A program made the translations under genes and the position numbers. A DNA stretch of 48,434 nt from NCBI GenBank assembly GCA_003142955.1, contig PLOH01000070.1:32553-80986 (forward strand), read 5' to 3'. The notes beneath the pieces are model-generated. The model saw only the letters and a list, made by a program, of their open reading frames with translations, was not told the DNA's origin and did no database searches. Shown here piece by piece: positions 1-8,001 of the stretch (its first letter is position 1; every line of letters begins with the position of its first letter). Origin of the DNA: Opitutia bacterium (GTDB taxonomy: Bacteria; Verrucomicrobiota; Verrucomicrobiia; Opitutales; Opitutaceae).

Positions 1-818
1 CAGCCTTCGCTGGCGATCCGGGACCAGGCCTCCTGATCGACGAGCGGCGGAAACTGGGCGTCCTTGTAGTACGGGAAATGGCCGCTGGTTTTGTAGAGCT
101 CGAGGCGGCCGATGTGCGGGGTGAACACCTGCTGATAGCCCTGCTTGCGCAGCTCCGCCGAAATGAAGTTCTGCAATTCCTGGCGGATGATTGAGCCGTT
201 GGGCGTCCAGAGAACCAGGCCCTGGCCGACGGTGTCGTCGATGACGAATAGCTTGAGGTCTTTGCCAAGCTTGCGGTGGTCGCGGAGCTTCGCCTGCTCG
301 AGTTGGTTGAGATAGGCGGCGAGCTCCTCCTTGGTCGGGAAGGCCGTGCCGTAGATGCGCTGGAGCTGCTTGTTGTGCTCATCGCCACGGTGGTAGGCCC
401 CGGCGATTGAAAGCAATTTGAAGGCCTTGATCTGCTTCGTGTACCGGATATGTGTTCCGGCGCACAAGTCGGTGAACTCGCCGTTCTGGTAGAAGGAGAT
501 CGCCTCGCCCTCGGGGACGTCCGCAAGGCGGCCGATCTTGTAGCGCTCCTGACCGATCTTCTTGATGATCTCGACGGCCTCGGCGCGCGGCACCTCCCGG
601 CGGGTGAAAGCCTGGTTTTCGTCGATGACCTTCTTCATCTCGGCCTCGATCTTCTCGAGGTCCTCGGCCGTCAGCTTGTGCTCGAGGTCGACATCGTAAT
701 AGAAGCCGGTTTCCGTTGGTGGTCCGATATCGAGCTGGGTCTCGGGGAAGATGCGCAGCATCGCGGTGGCGAGCACGTGCGAACACGAGTGACGGAGTTC
801 CTGGAGGGGAGTCATCAT
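1..818 (-). CDS. thrS: Threonyl-tRNA synthetase, N-terminal part (runs off the window)
   Basis: Charges tRNA-Thr with threonine in the cytoplasm. About 272 residues are visible; the 3' end lies beyond base 1. The protein starts directly in the editing domain: the HSCSH motif (HxxxH) is at about residues 10-14 and the CAGTH motif near residue 118, both part of the Ser-tRNA-Thr editing site. The class II catalytic core begins near residue 210. The usual N-terminal TGS domain is absent, as in some other bacterial ThrRS lineages. Two consecutive ATG codons (818 and 815) could start it and no Shine-Dalgarno is visible. Upstream lies a 7-bp-periodic repeat array, so the promoter must be within or beyond it. 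Identity is secure from the editing motifs. Confidence 0.93.
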   Translation of the reverse strand, partial: MMTPLQELRHSCSHVLATAMLRIFPETQLDIGPPTETGFYYDVDLEHKLTAEDLEKIEAEMKKVIDENQAFTRREVPRAEAVEIIKKIGQERYKIGRLADVPEGEAISFYQNGEFTDLCAGTHIRYTKQIKAFKLLSIAGAYHRGDEHNKQLQRIYGTAFPTKEELAAYLNQLEQAKLRDHRKLGKDLKLFVIDDTVGQGLVLWTPNGSIIRQELQNFISAELRKQGYQQVFTPHIGRLELYKTSGHFPYYKDAQFPPLVDQEAWSRIASEG

Positions 819-825
819 GGAAGGA

Positions 826-909
826 GCAAGAAGCGAGAAACGAGGAGACAGAAGTCAGAAGCTAGAAGATAGGAGTCAAAAGACTGAAGACAGAAGTCAG
901 AAGGCGAAG
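826..909. repeat. Heptad (7-bp) degenerate tandem array, AGAAGNN type
   Basis: Successive 7-base units of the form AGAAGNN run through this stretch. The 15-mer gacagaagtcagaag occurs at 847-861 and again at 889-903, exactly 42 (6 x 7) bases apart. It abuts the start of thrS. A related array lies inside the rsmB-like gene near 42525-42555. It resembles the heptanucleotide STRR repeats known from cyanobacteria in period, not in sequence. Confidence 0.75.
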
Positions 910-984
910 AACGCAATGCGGGGGAAAAGCGCAGGGGGCGAAATGTTGGAGCGCACGCAATCTCCGGATTGTCGGTCGTCTGAG

Positions 985-1049
985 GTGGCATGGGCATCCT
1001 GCCCATGTCTGGAGATCACTTGGAAACACGGGCAGGATGCCCGTGCCAC
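985..1049. repeat. Long inverted repeat, 23-bp arms (REP/MITE-like)
   Basis: The left arm is 985-1007 and the right arm 1027-1049; 21 of 23 positions are complementary and the loop is 19 nt. Each arm contains its own shorter palindrome around gggcatcctgccc. When translated by chance the element gives peptides such as ASCPC and HGQDARAT, which I remember as common in spurious verrucomicrobial and planctomycete ORFs. It lies between thrS and the small gene at 1110, with no transposase. Confidence 0.8.
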
Positions 1050-1109
1050 GTTCGGCGGAGCGGAGAAAAACAACTTGCGTTGCAAAGATAGCGGCGCAAC
1101 TAGGAAACC

Positions 1110-1328
1110 ATGCGCGCGTCGTTGGAGAGGATCCTGGGGCGGCCGGTGGATTTTCCGGTCGAGATCACCCTGTCGAGCGGGGACACCTATCTCCTTCCGC
1201 ATCCCGACCACGCGCAGATGCATCCGAACACCAGGGATTTGATCATCTACCCCGACGTGGGACCGTTTTCCCTGGTGGTGAATCCCGATCAGATCGTGAC
1301 GATCCGGCCGGTCCGCAAGGCGTCGTAG
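1110..1328 (+). CDS. Small conserved hypothetical protein (72 aa)
   Basis: I do not recognise a named family. The 72-residue protein has no signal peptide or membrane segment and looks like a compact beta-rich domain (VDFPVEITLSSGD, then LIIYPDVGPFSLVVNP, then VTIRPVRK). Its composition is ordinary for a real protein and unlike the repeat-derived peptides in overlapping frames, and its ATG follows an aggaaacc stretch that could weakly act as a Shine-Dalgarno. It is divergent from thrS, convergent with cysS, and sits between two palindromic repeats. Function unknown. Confidence 0.65.
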   Translation: MRASLERILGRPVDFPVEITLSSGDTYLLPHPDHAQMHPNTRDLIIYPDVGPFSLVVNPDQIVTIRPVRKAS

Positions 1329-1384
1329 GGGGGAATGGGAGCCGATCAATCCGACCCATTTCCTGCGGCCGCACCAAAGAGTAG

Positions 1385-1426
1385 CGCCGGTCTCTGACCG
1401 GCGATTTCGCCAGTCGAAGACTGGCG
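1385..1426. repeat. Paired short hairpins in the convergent spacer before cysS
   Basis: There are two adjacent perfect 7-bp hairpins: cgccggt/accggcg (1385-1403) and cgccagt/actggcg (1408-1426), each with a 5-nt loop. Located between two convergent genes, it could serve as a transcript end for both, but no T-run follows. The form is that of a REP-type intergenic repeat. Confidence 0.55.
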
Positions 1427-1462
1427 CCACGATACGATCTGGCGCTGTCTGTTCGGGGCGGC

Positions 1463-2863
1463 TCATTTCTTCACCGGTTCCAATTTGTAGCCGTCCTTGC
1501 CGTCGAGCATCGACCAACCGGCGGCGGCCAGTTCCTTGCGGAGAGCGTCGGCGGCGGCATAGTCCTTCGCCTTCTTGGCGGTCCAGCGGCGTTCGGCGAG
1601 AGCACAGATTTCAGCTGGCGCCGAAATCTGTATCGGCGACGCCGAAAGATCCAGGCCGAGGGCGAAGAGCGCTCTGTCGAACGCGGAAAGATCACCCGGC
1701 TTAGTCGGGCCTGCTTTCGTTGCGATAAAAAGGGCTCCCAATGCTGCTGGTGAGTTCAAATCGTCTCTCAGTGAGGCAAGCACAGGATCAAAACGACTCG
1801 AAAGTGAGGCCGGCGCATCTTTGGTGAAAGTAGTCATCCGAGCACGATCAAGACTGAGAGTGGCGATCGCGCTCTCCGCCGCATGGAGCGACTCCAGCGT
1901 GAAATTGAGCTGCTTGCGGGGGTGGCCGGAGAGCAACGCGTAACGGATCGCCATCGGAGAGAAGCCTTTCGCCTTGAGATCATCCAGTGTGTAGAGATTG
2001 CCCAGGCTCTTACTCATCTTCTTGCCGTCGACGAGCAGGAACTCGCTGTGGTACCAGTGGCGCGAAAAGGTGGTGCCGTTGCAGCACTGGCTCTGGGCGA
2101 TCTCGTTCTCGTGATGCGGAAACAGCAGGTCGACGCCGCCACTATGCAGATCGATGGTGTTGCCGAGATGCTTTTTGCTCATGGCACTGCACTCGATGTG
2201 CCAGCCGGGGCGGCCCGCAGCGGCGCCGGTGGGACCGGGCCACTGGACGTCGCCGTCTTCCTCGGGCTTGTAGGCCTTCCAGAGCGCGAAGTCTCCGACG
2301 TCGTCCTTGTGGTCGTCGTCGGCCACGGTGATCGTCACCTTAAGTTCGCGCTCCCTGATTCGCGAAAGCGCACCGTACTCCGGGAAGGAGCCGATCTTGA
2401 AATAGACTGAGCCGTCCGGCGCGCGGTAGGCGTTGCCCTTCCGCATGAGCACCTCGATCATGTCGACCTGTTCGCGGATGTGGCTCGTGGCCGTCGGTTC
2501 AACGTGCGGCCGCAGCAGGTTCAGCGCGTCACAGTCGCGGTGGAAGAGCTCCGTCCAGTGCCGGGTGATTTCGGAGAGGGGACGATGTTCGCGTTTCGCC
2601 TGGCCGATGGTGCGATCGTCAACATCCGTCAGGTTGCGCACGTGCTTCACCCGGTCTTTTCCGAATTCAAGTTCAAGCAAGCGACGGAGCACGTCGTTCA
2701 CCAAGAAGGTGCGGAAATTACCGATATGGGCCGGCGCGTAAACGGTGGGGCCGCAGGTGTAAAAGGTAAACGGATGCTCCTGCGAAATCGGCGGCGCGCC
2801 GGGTTCGCGTTGTCCGAGAATGCGGTAATCGCGGGTGAGGGAGTCGAAAAGTCGGATGGCCAT
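1463..2863 (-). CDS. cysS: Cysteinyl-tRNA synthetase
   Basis: Charges tRNA-Cys; a cytoplasmic class I enzyme. A Rossmann fold opens with [14 protein letters not shown], which supplies the first zinc cysteine and the HIGH motif (as HIGN). Further zinc ligands are the Cys of GWHIECS and the HHENE motif, and KMSKS lies near residue 280. The C-terminal helical region ends in the usual CysRS tail ([10 protein letters not shown]). Length 466 aa is normal. I place the start at the ATG at 2863 because family members begin with a hydrophobic stretch like [11 protein letters not shown]; a GTG at 2893 would add 10 residues. It is divergent from hemB. Confidence 0.97.
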   Translation of the reverse strand: MAIRLFDSLTRDYRILGQREPGAPPISQEHPFTFYTCGPTVYAPAHIGNFRTFLVNDVLRRLLELEFGKDRVKHVRNLTDVDDRTIGQAKREHRPLSEITRHWTELFHRDCDALNLLRPHVEPTATSHIREQVDMIEVLMRKGNAYRAPDGSVYFKIGSFPEYGALSRIRERELKVTITVADDDHKDDVGDFALWKAYKPEEDGDVQWPGPTGAAAGRPGWHIECSAMSKKHLGNTIDLHSGGVDLLFPHHENEIAQSQCCNGTTFSRHWYHSEFLLVDGKKMSKSLGNLYTLDDLKAKGFSPMAIRYALLSGHPRKQLNFTLESLHAAESAIATLSLDRARMTTFTKDAPASLSSRFDPVLASLRDDLNSPAALGALFIATKAGPTKPGDLSAFDRALFALGLDLSASPIQISAPAEICALAERRWTAKKAKDYAAADALRKELAAAGWSMLDGKDGYKLEPVKK

Positions 2864-2991
2864 GGAACGGAAGCAGGAAACGTTGATCTTCACCTATTGG
2901 CGCGCAGAATAAGCGGTCTTGCCATATCTTTTTTGACGATTGGCGCGAATTGATGAGGATTAGTGGTTAACGCTCCTATCCCGACCTGTCT

Positions 2992-4005
2992 ATGCCTGAA
3001 AACTTCAAGCTGGAATTGACCCATCGGCCGCGGCGCCTGCGTCGCACCCCCAGTCTGCGCGCCCTGACCGAGGAGACCGTGCTGCGCCCGCAGGATTTTA
3101 TTGCGCCGTTGTTCGTGATTGACGGCTCGGGCGGCCCGGAGGCGGTACCGTCCATGCCGGGCGTGTTTCGCCTCAATCTCGCCGATCTCGCGAAGGAATG
3201 TCGCGCGCTGCACGGGCTGGGCGTGCCGGCGGTGGCGCTGTTCCCTTCAATCGATCCGAAACTCAAGGATCCGGACGGCACGGTGGCGTTGCGCGAGGAC
3301 GCGCTCGTGCTGCGCGCGGTGCGCGCGGTGAAGGAAGCGGTTCCGGAACTGACCGTGATGACCGACCTGGCGCTCGATCCGTATACGACTCATGGCCACG
3401 ATGGCGTGCTGACGCCCGATGGCCGCGACGTGGACAACGACCGCACGGTCGGCCTCCTTTGCCAGATGGCGGTGCTGCACGCCCGGGCGGGCGTCGATCT
3501 GGTGGCTCCGTCGGACATGATGGACGGTCGCATCGGGGCGATCCGGGCGGCGCTCGACGCGATGCGTTTCACCGGTACCGGGATCATGGCGTACTCGGCT
3601 AAATTCGCCTCTGCTTACTACGGGCCGTTCCGCGATGCCGTGGGGAGCGCGAAGGCGGCGGCCACGCACGGCCTGAGCAAGGCCACCTACCAGCTCAATC
3701 CGGCCAATCGTCGCGAGGCGTTGATCGAGATCGCCCTTGATGAGCAGGAAGGCGCGGACATTCTGATGGTGAAACCGGCGGGTCCTTATCTCGACATTAT
3801 CCGCGAGGTCCGCAATGCCACCAACAAACCCGTGGCGGCCTACCAGGTTTCCGGCGAGTACGCGCAAATCCATGCCGCGGCGAAACTCGGCTGGCTCGAG
3901 CTCGACCGGTGCCGTCGCGAGTCGTTGCTGGCGATCAAGCGCGCCGGCGCGGACATGATCCTGACGTACTTTGCCAAGGAAATGGCGGCGGAGCTGGGCG
4001 GGTGA
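2992..4005 (+). CDS. hemB: Delta-aminolevulinic acid dehydratase (porphobilinogen synthase)
   Basis: Condenses two 5-aminolevulinate molecules to porphobilinogen in tetrapyrrole (heme/cobalamin) synthesis. The 337-aa length is typical. The two Schiff-base lysines are K204 in MAYSAKFAS and K261 in DILMVKPAG. The region LALDPYTTHGHDG lacks the cysteine triad of zinc-dependent enzymes and matches the magnesium-type active site. Monocistronic as far as can be seen, divergent from cysS and followed by a repeat-filled spacer. No Shine-Dalgarno is visible before the ATG. Confidence 0.97.
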   Translation: MPENFKLELTHRPRRLRRTPSLRALTEETVLRPQDFIAPLFVIDGSGGPEAVPSMPGVFRLNLADLAKECRALHGLGVPAVALFPSIDPKLKDPDGTVALREDALVLRAVRAVKEAVPELTVMTDLALDPYTTHGHDGVLTPDGRDVDNDRTVGLLCQMAVLHARAGVDLVAPSDMMDGRIGAIRAALDAMRFTGTGIMAYSAKFASAYYGPFRDAVGSAKAAATHGLSKATYQLNPANRREALIEIALDEQEGADILMVKPAGPYLDIIREVRNATNKPVAAYQVSGEYAQIHAAAKLGWLELDRCRRESLLAIKRAGADMILTYFAKEMAAELGG

Positions 4006-4084
4006 GATTCCGGTGCCGGCGTTGATGGTCACACGGACCGCTCGCTGGCGCCGAAAGCCGCGATGCATTCGAGACGGCCAGGAC

Positions 4085-4180
4085 TTGGAGGGCGGCGCGC
4101 TGTCGCCGCCCAATTTCCGAGCGGCGCTGACGGCGCAGCGCCCTCCACTGCTACGAAAACAAACCGCTGGCGCTCACGGC
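4085..4180. repeat. Intergenic repeats: GGAGGGCGGCGCGC element and a GAGCGCCAGCG-family copy
   Basis: The 16-mer ttggagggcggcgcgc at 4085-4100 recurs exactly at 5401-5416. Its partner arm gcgccctcca (4137-4146) closes an imperfect hairpin. At 4164-4180 follows ccgctggcgctcacggc, the reverse complement of the GAGCGCCAGCG element also seen near 7479, 7538 and 21461. The repeats fill the 174-bp spacer between hemB and the convergent aldolase gene. Confidence 0.6.
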
Positions 4181-5280
4181 TAGGCGTTCTGGGAGACCGC
4201 CACAGTCAGATCGGCGATGAAGGCGTCGACGTCGGCTTCGCTGGTGTTCCAGGAGCACATGAGCCGGTAGCCGTGGGCGCCGATGAAATTGTAGTAATGC
4301 CAGCCCCGGGCATGCATGGCCGCGGCGACCGCAGGCGGCAGGTTGGCGAAGACCGCGTTGACTTCCGGCTCGACGAGGATGTCCACTTGGGGAATACGAC
4401 GCAGCGCGGCCGCGAGCTTCCGGGTCATGAGGTTGGCGTGCCCGGCGCGCCGCAGCCACGCGCCGTCCTGCAGCATGCCGACCCATTGCGAACTGAGGAA
4501 GCGCATCTTTGAGGCGAGCTGGCCGGCCTGTTTGCAGCGATAGTCGAATTCGCGCGCGAGCTGCCGGTTGAAGAAGACCACCGCCTCGGTCATGTTCATG
4601 CCGTTCTTCGTGCCGCCAAAACACAGCACGTCGACGCCGGCGCGCCAGGTGAAGTCGGCGGGCTTGGCGCCGTCGCGCTCCTCGAGGGCGGCGGCGGCGT
4701 TGGCGAAGCGCGCGCCGTCCATGTGCACAGCGAGGCCATGTTGCCGGGCCACGCCGGTCAGCGCCTTCAATTCATCAATCGTGTAGACCGTGCCCCATTC
4801 CGTGGATTGGGTGAGCGACAGCACCCGCGGTTTTGGAAAATGGATATCGGTGCGCTTGAGGATCACGCGCTCGACCTGCGCGGGGTCGAGTTTGCCGTTT
4901 GGGCCGGTGGCCACGAGGATCTTGGTGCCGTTGGAAAAAAATTCGGGGGCGCCGCACTCATCGGTCTCGACGTGCGCATAGTCGTGGCAGATGACGCTGT
5001 GGTAGCTCTGGCAGAGGGAGGCGAGGGCGAGGGAATTGGCGGCGGTCCCGTTGAAAACGAAGAATACCTCGCAGTCGGTCTCGAACACCATGCGCAACAG
5101 GTCGCACGCCCGCACGGTCCATTCATCGTTGCCATACGACGGCAGGCAGCCGCGATTGGCTTCGGTCAGGGCGGCCCAGGCTTCGGGACAGATGCCGGCG
5201 GTGTTGTCGCTGGCGAAGACCTGATTGGCGGCCGGGGGGCGATTGCGATCCGCGGCCGGGGAAGTGGAGGAGGAGGCCAT
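4180..5280 (-). CDS. ltaE: Low-specificity L-threonine aldolase family PLP enzyme
   Basis: PLP-dependent fold type I enzyme predicted to cleave L-threonine or L-allo-threonine to glycine and acetaldehyde. The N-terminal FASDNTAG motif, the PLP-pocket segment HMDGARFANA and the Schiff-base lysine in FGGTKNGMN (codon at 4606-4608) are all present. Length about 366 aa, slightly longer than family norms because of a disordered N-terminus. The ATG at 5331 would add 17 residues (MTTKSLASV...); conservation starts only at NQVFASDN, so the start is unresolved. Convergent with hemB. Assignment to the aldolase family is firm, substrate preference is not. Confidence 0.88.
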   Translation of the reverse strand: MASSSTSPAADRNRPPAANQVFASDNTAGICPEAWAALTEANRGCLPSYGNDEWTVRACDLLRMVFETDCEVFFVFNGTAANSLALASLCQSYHSVICHDYAHVETDECGAPEFFSNGTKILVATGPNGKLDPAQVERVILKRTDIHFPKPRVLSLTQSTEWGTVYTIDELKALTGVARQHGLAVHMDGARFANAAAALEERDGAKPADFTWRAGVDVLCFGGTKNGMNMTEAVVFFNRQLAREFDYRCKQAGQLASKMRFLSSQWVGMLQDGAWLRRAGHANLMTRKLAAALRRIPQVDILVEPEVNAVFANLPPAVAAAMHARGWHYYNFIGAHGYRLMCSWNTSEADVDAFIADLTVAVSQNA

Positions 5281-5400
5281 GGTTGGATCGAAACAGAAAC
5301 CCCGGACCGAGGCTAAGCTTTTTGTTGTCATGGCGAGGCATCACCTCGGGCAACGGGTAATGGGAGACATGGACAAGGGGCATCCGAGTGTTGTCAGAAT

Positions 5401-5416
5401 TTGGAGGGCGGCGCGC
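5401..5416. repeat. Second copy of the GGAGGGCGGCGCGC repeat
   Basis: Identical 16-mer to 4085-4100. It lies in the 275-bp divergent spacer between the aldolase gene and aroK, where I see no other gene. Confidence 0.5.
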
Positions 5417-5555
5417 GTTGACGGAGCGGCGCCCGCCAGGCGTCAGAGCCAATGAATGTCAGACGAGACTCGTTCCAAAACAAAAGACCGTGATTGCCGG
5501 GGACTCTCCCAACCGAGATCTTGCATCGGGAGCGTGCAGGGACTTCGCTGGCGTG

Positions 5556-6188
5556 ATGTCGGACGGGAACGTCAATCTGTATTTGGTCGGTTTCATGGGC
5601 ACCGGGAAGACCACCACGGGTCGCGCCGTCGCGGCGAAGCTCAGTTTCCAGGCATTGGACAGCGACCATGAGATTGAACGGCTGAGCGGGAAATCGGTGG
5701 CCAAGATCTTTGCGGAGGATGGCGAACCGGCTTTTCGGGCGCTGGAGCGGAGATTCATTGAAAGCGGCCATCCGAGCCGCGGGGTGGTGGTCGCCTGCGG
5801 AGGGGGGCTGGTGGTCCAGCCGGACATGCTTGCACTGCTCCAGGGCAAAGGGGTGGTCATATGCTTGCACGCCAGCCTTGCCGCGATTGTCCGGCGCACC
5901 GCGCAGAACCAGTCTCGTCCGCTGCTAAACGTGGAGAATCCCGAGGACCGGATCCGGCGCCTTTACGCGGAGCGCGAGGAGATCTACAAGCGCGCCGGGA
6001 CGGTGATCCTGACGGATTTCCGCCCGCAGCATGAGATGGTGATGCATGTCATCCGCACCTATTTGCGGGAGGCGCGAGAATGGGAACGAAAACACGGTGT
6101 GGCATCCGCCGACAGCGGCCGGGGGGACGCGGGGAAACCGGCCGCCAATGCCGGTGCCACGGCGCCGAGCCGGCCGTCCCGCGCGTAA
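5556..6188 (+). CDS. aroK: Shikimate kinase
   Basis: Phosphorylates shikimate at the 3-hydroxyl with ATP in chorismate synthesis. The Walker A motif GFMGTGKTT lies at about residues 12-20, DSDHEIER gives the magnesium/shikimate Asp, CGGGLV the shikimate-binding loop and SRPLL the lid arginine. The conserved fold begins right after the ATG at 5556, so the in-frame extension upstream to 5388 is not needed. The 210-aa product has an unusual 35-residue low-complexity tail (Gly/Ala/Pro/Arg) absent from typical 170-aa enzymes. queG starts 34 bp downstream; aroB lies 12.6 kb away in the same window. Confidence 0.95.
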   Translation: MSDGNVNLYLVGFMGTGKTTTGRAVAAKLSFQALDSDHEIERLSGKSVAKIFAEDGEPAFRALERRFIESGHPSRGVVVACGGGLVVQPDMLALLQGKGVVICLHASLAAIVRRTAQNQSRPLLNVENPEDRIRRLYAEREEIYKRAGTVILTDFRPQHEMVMHVIRTYLREAREWERKHGVASADSGRGDAGKPAANAGATAPSRPSRA

Positions 6189-6222
6189 CACGAGACGGGC
6201 GAGAGCCGCCGCGATCAAAGTC

Positions 6223-7395
6223 ATGCAGGCGAAGCAGGAGGAGTTGCGGCGTCGGCTGGTCGCGCTGGGTTTTGACGTGGTGCGCTTTGCGCAGATTGGC
6301 GCGATTCCGTCCGCGGCGTTGGCTGGCTGGATCGCGCGGGGTTTCCAGGCCGACATGGCCTGGATGGAACGGACGGCGGCGAAACGGTTGAGCCCGGAAC
6401 TTCTTTTGCCGGGCGTGCGATCGGTGGTCATGCTGGGCGTGAACTACTGGGCCGGGTCGGAGGCCACCCGGCGATCCACGCCCGCCGAGGACCCGACTTG
6501 GGCGCGGTATTCAGGATTCGAGGACTACCATGAAACCATGAAGCCGGCGCTGGTCGCGGCGGGGCGGGTGCTGGAGGAATTGTACGGGGCGGGGGAATGC
6601 GACTACCGCTATTACGCCGACACGGGTCCCGTGTGGGAACGGGGATGGGCGGAACGGGCAGGAATCGGATTCCTGGGCAAGAACGGCATGCTGATCTCCC
6701 GCGAGTTTGGAAACTGGCTGCTGCTCGCAGGAATCCTGACCCGCGTGGATTTGGAGGCCGACGAACCATGGCGAGCGCAGTCGGTCCAGGCAGGAACGGA
6801 GGCACGGTTTGGCCTGCTCTGCGGAAAATGCTCCCGGTGCATTGAGGTCTGCCCGGCGGAGGCCATTCCAGAGCCCGGGTTGGTCGACGCGCGGCGCTGC
6901 ATTTCCTACCAGACCATCGAAAACAAGGGATTCATCCCGCGCGAACTGCGCGCCGGAATCGGCGATCATATCTTTGGTTGCGATCTCTGCCTGGAAGTGT
7001 GCCCCTGGAATCGCTTTGCCCGGGCCGGGCGCAACCTGATCCTCGTCGCGAAGTCCGGGATCAAGGAACTCACGCTGCGCGAGTTGCTGGAACTGACGCC
7101 GGCGCGATTCGCCGAGGTCTTTCGCAACACGTCGATCAAGCGGCTGAAATTGCCGGGGCTGTTGCGCAACGCCTGCGTGGTCACTGGGAATGTCGCGGTG
7201 GGCGCAGGCACCGCGCACGAACTGGTCGCTCCGCTCCTGCGGCTGGCCGCGCATCCTGTGCCGATGGTTCGGGCTCATGCCGTCTGGGCAGTCTGCCGCG
7301 TCGCCGCGGCAGACGCTCCCGCTTTGCTGGCAATGGCTCGGGAAAATGAGACCGCCCCGGCGGTCATCGCCGAATACCCCGGCGCCCCTGCCTGA
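6223..7395 (+). CDS. queG: Epoxyqueuosine reductase
   Basis: Catalyses the last step of queuosine tRNA modification, reducing epoxyqueuosine to queuosine with cobalamin and two [4Fe-4S] clusters. The cluster ligands are clear: CGKCSRCIEVCP (about residues 199-210) and CDLCLEVCP (about 252-260). The conserved catalytic/cobalamin region includes RYYADTGPVWERGWAERAG. The C-terminal third has HEAT-like helical repeats. The ATG at 6223 gives 390 aa; a longer frame reaches back to 6046 inside aroK but encodes Arg/Pro-rich low-complexity sequence. Probably co-transcribed with aroK. Confidence 0.95.
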   Translation: MQAKQEELRRRLVALGFDVVRFAQIGAIPSAALAGWIARGFQADMAWMERTAAKRLSPELLLPGVRSVVMLGVNYWAGSEATRRSTPAEDPTWARYSGFEDYHETMKPALVAAGRVLEELYGAGECDYRYYADTGPVWERGWAERAGIGFLGKNGMLISREFGNWLLLAGILTRVDLEADEPWRAQSVQAGTEARFGLLCGKCSRCIEVCPAEAIPEPGLVDARRCISYQTIENKGFIPRELRAGIGDHIFGCDLCLEVCPWNRFARAGRNLILVAKSGIKELTLRELLELTPARFAEVFRNTSIKRLKLPGLLRNACVVTGNVAVGAGTAHELVAPLLRLAAHPVPMVRAHAVWAVCRVAAADAPALLAMARENETAPAVIAEYPGAPA

Positions 7396-7478
7396 AGAGC
7401 GTTCCGGCCGGTTGCCCAATAGCCAAGTCTGCGAAATGGGTTTCGCAGCGAATGGGAAGAAACTGTGACGTCGAAGTA

Positions 7479-7538
7479 GCTGCGAGCGCCAGCGAGCGGC
7501 CACCCATCGGCATCCACTCGTTGGGCGCTCGCGGCCAC
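7479..7538. repeat. Inverted repeat of the GAGCGCCAGCG family
   Basis: The left arm gctgcgagcgccagcgagcgg (7479-7499) faces an inverted partner at 7514-7538 containing gggcgctcgcggccac. The same family recurs at 21455-21478 and, shortened, at 4164-4180. It sits between the convergent queG and thioesterase genes. Confidence 0.65.
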
Positions 7539-7555
7539 AAATCAGGAGCTGCGTT

Positions 7556-7978
7556 CTAGAGAGACGGTGGCCGCTGGACGGGGAACAGTTCGTTCATCCG
7601 TCCGGTGAAATTGGCCGGCGGGCGCACCGGCCGGCCGGCGCGGTCGATAAAGGCGTGTGCCGTCTGACCGGTGGCGAGCAGTTCCTCGCCCCGGCGGACT
7701 TCGTAGGAGAGCTGGATCCGCAGAATAGGCTTTTCCGCCAGCGTGGTGACGATGGTGATCACGTCGTCATACAATGCGGGCTTCAGATACTTGGCTGTCA
7801 CCTCCAGAACCGGCAGCAGGAATCCGGCGGCCTCAAGATCCCGGTAGGACAGGCCGTTCTCCTTAAGCAAAGTGGTGCGGCCAATTTCGAACCACGGCAG
7901 GTAGCTGCCATGATAGACGATACCCATCATGTCGGTCTCGGCATAACGGACGGTGATCTGGACACGGGATTGGATCAT
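7556..7978 (-). CDS. Acyl-CoA thioesterase, YbgC/4HBT hotdog family
   Basis: A 140-aa hotdog-fold thioesterase predicted to hydrolyse acyl-CoA or acyl-ACP thioesters. The N-terminal VRYAETDMMGIVYHGSY matches the family active-site signature: the catalytic Asp is in AETDMMG and HxxY follows. The ATG at 7978 is chosen because the fold starts with QVRVRY-type sequence and because it leaves a 23-bp gap after the upstream gene; a longer start at 8020 would overlap that gene. Downstream of and probably co-transcribed with the GT4 gene, which with the divergent fatty-acid-like operon makes a lipid role plausible, though not shown. Confidence 0.88.
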   Translation of the reverse strand: MIQSRVQITVRYAETDMMGIVYHGSYLPWFEIGRTTLLKENGLSYRDLEAAGFLLPVLEVTAKYLKPALYDDVITIVTTLAEKPILRIQLSYEVRRGEELLATGQTAHAFIDRAGRPVRPPANFTGRMNELFPVQRPPSL

Positions 7979-8001
7979 AGTCGCAGGGATGGGAAAATGG
8001 C

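Noticed and set aside
817..1242. Open frames rich in RSQK and HGQDARAT peptides
   Set aside because: They are translations of the heptad array and the palindromic repeat, not proteins.
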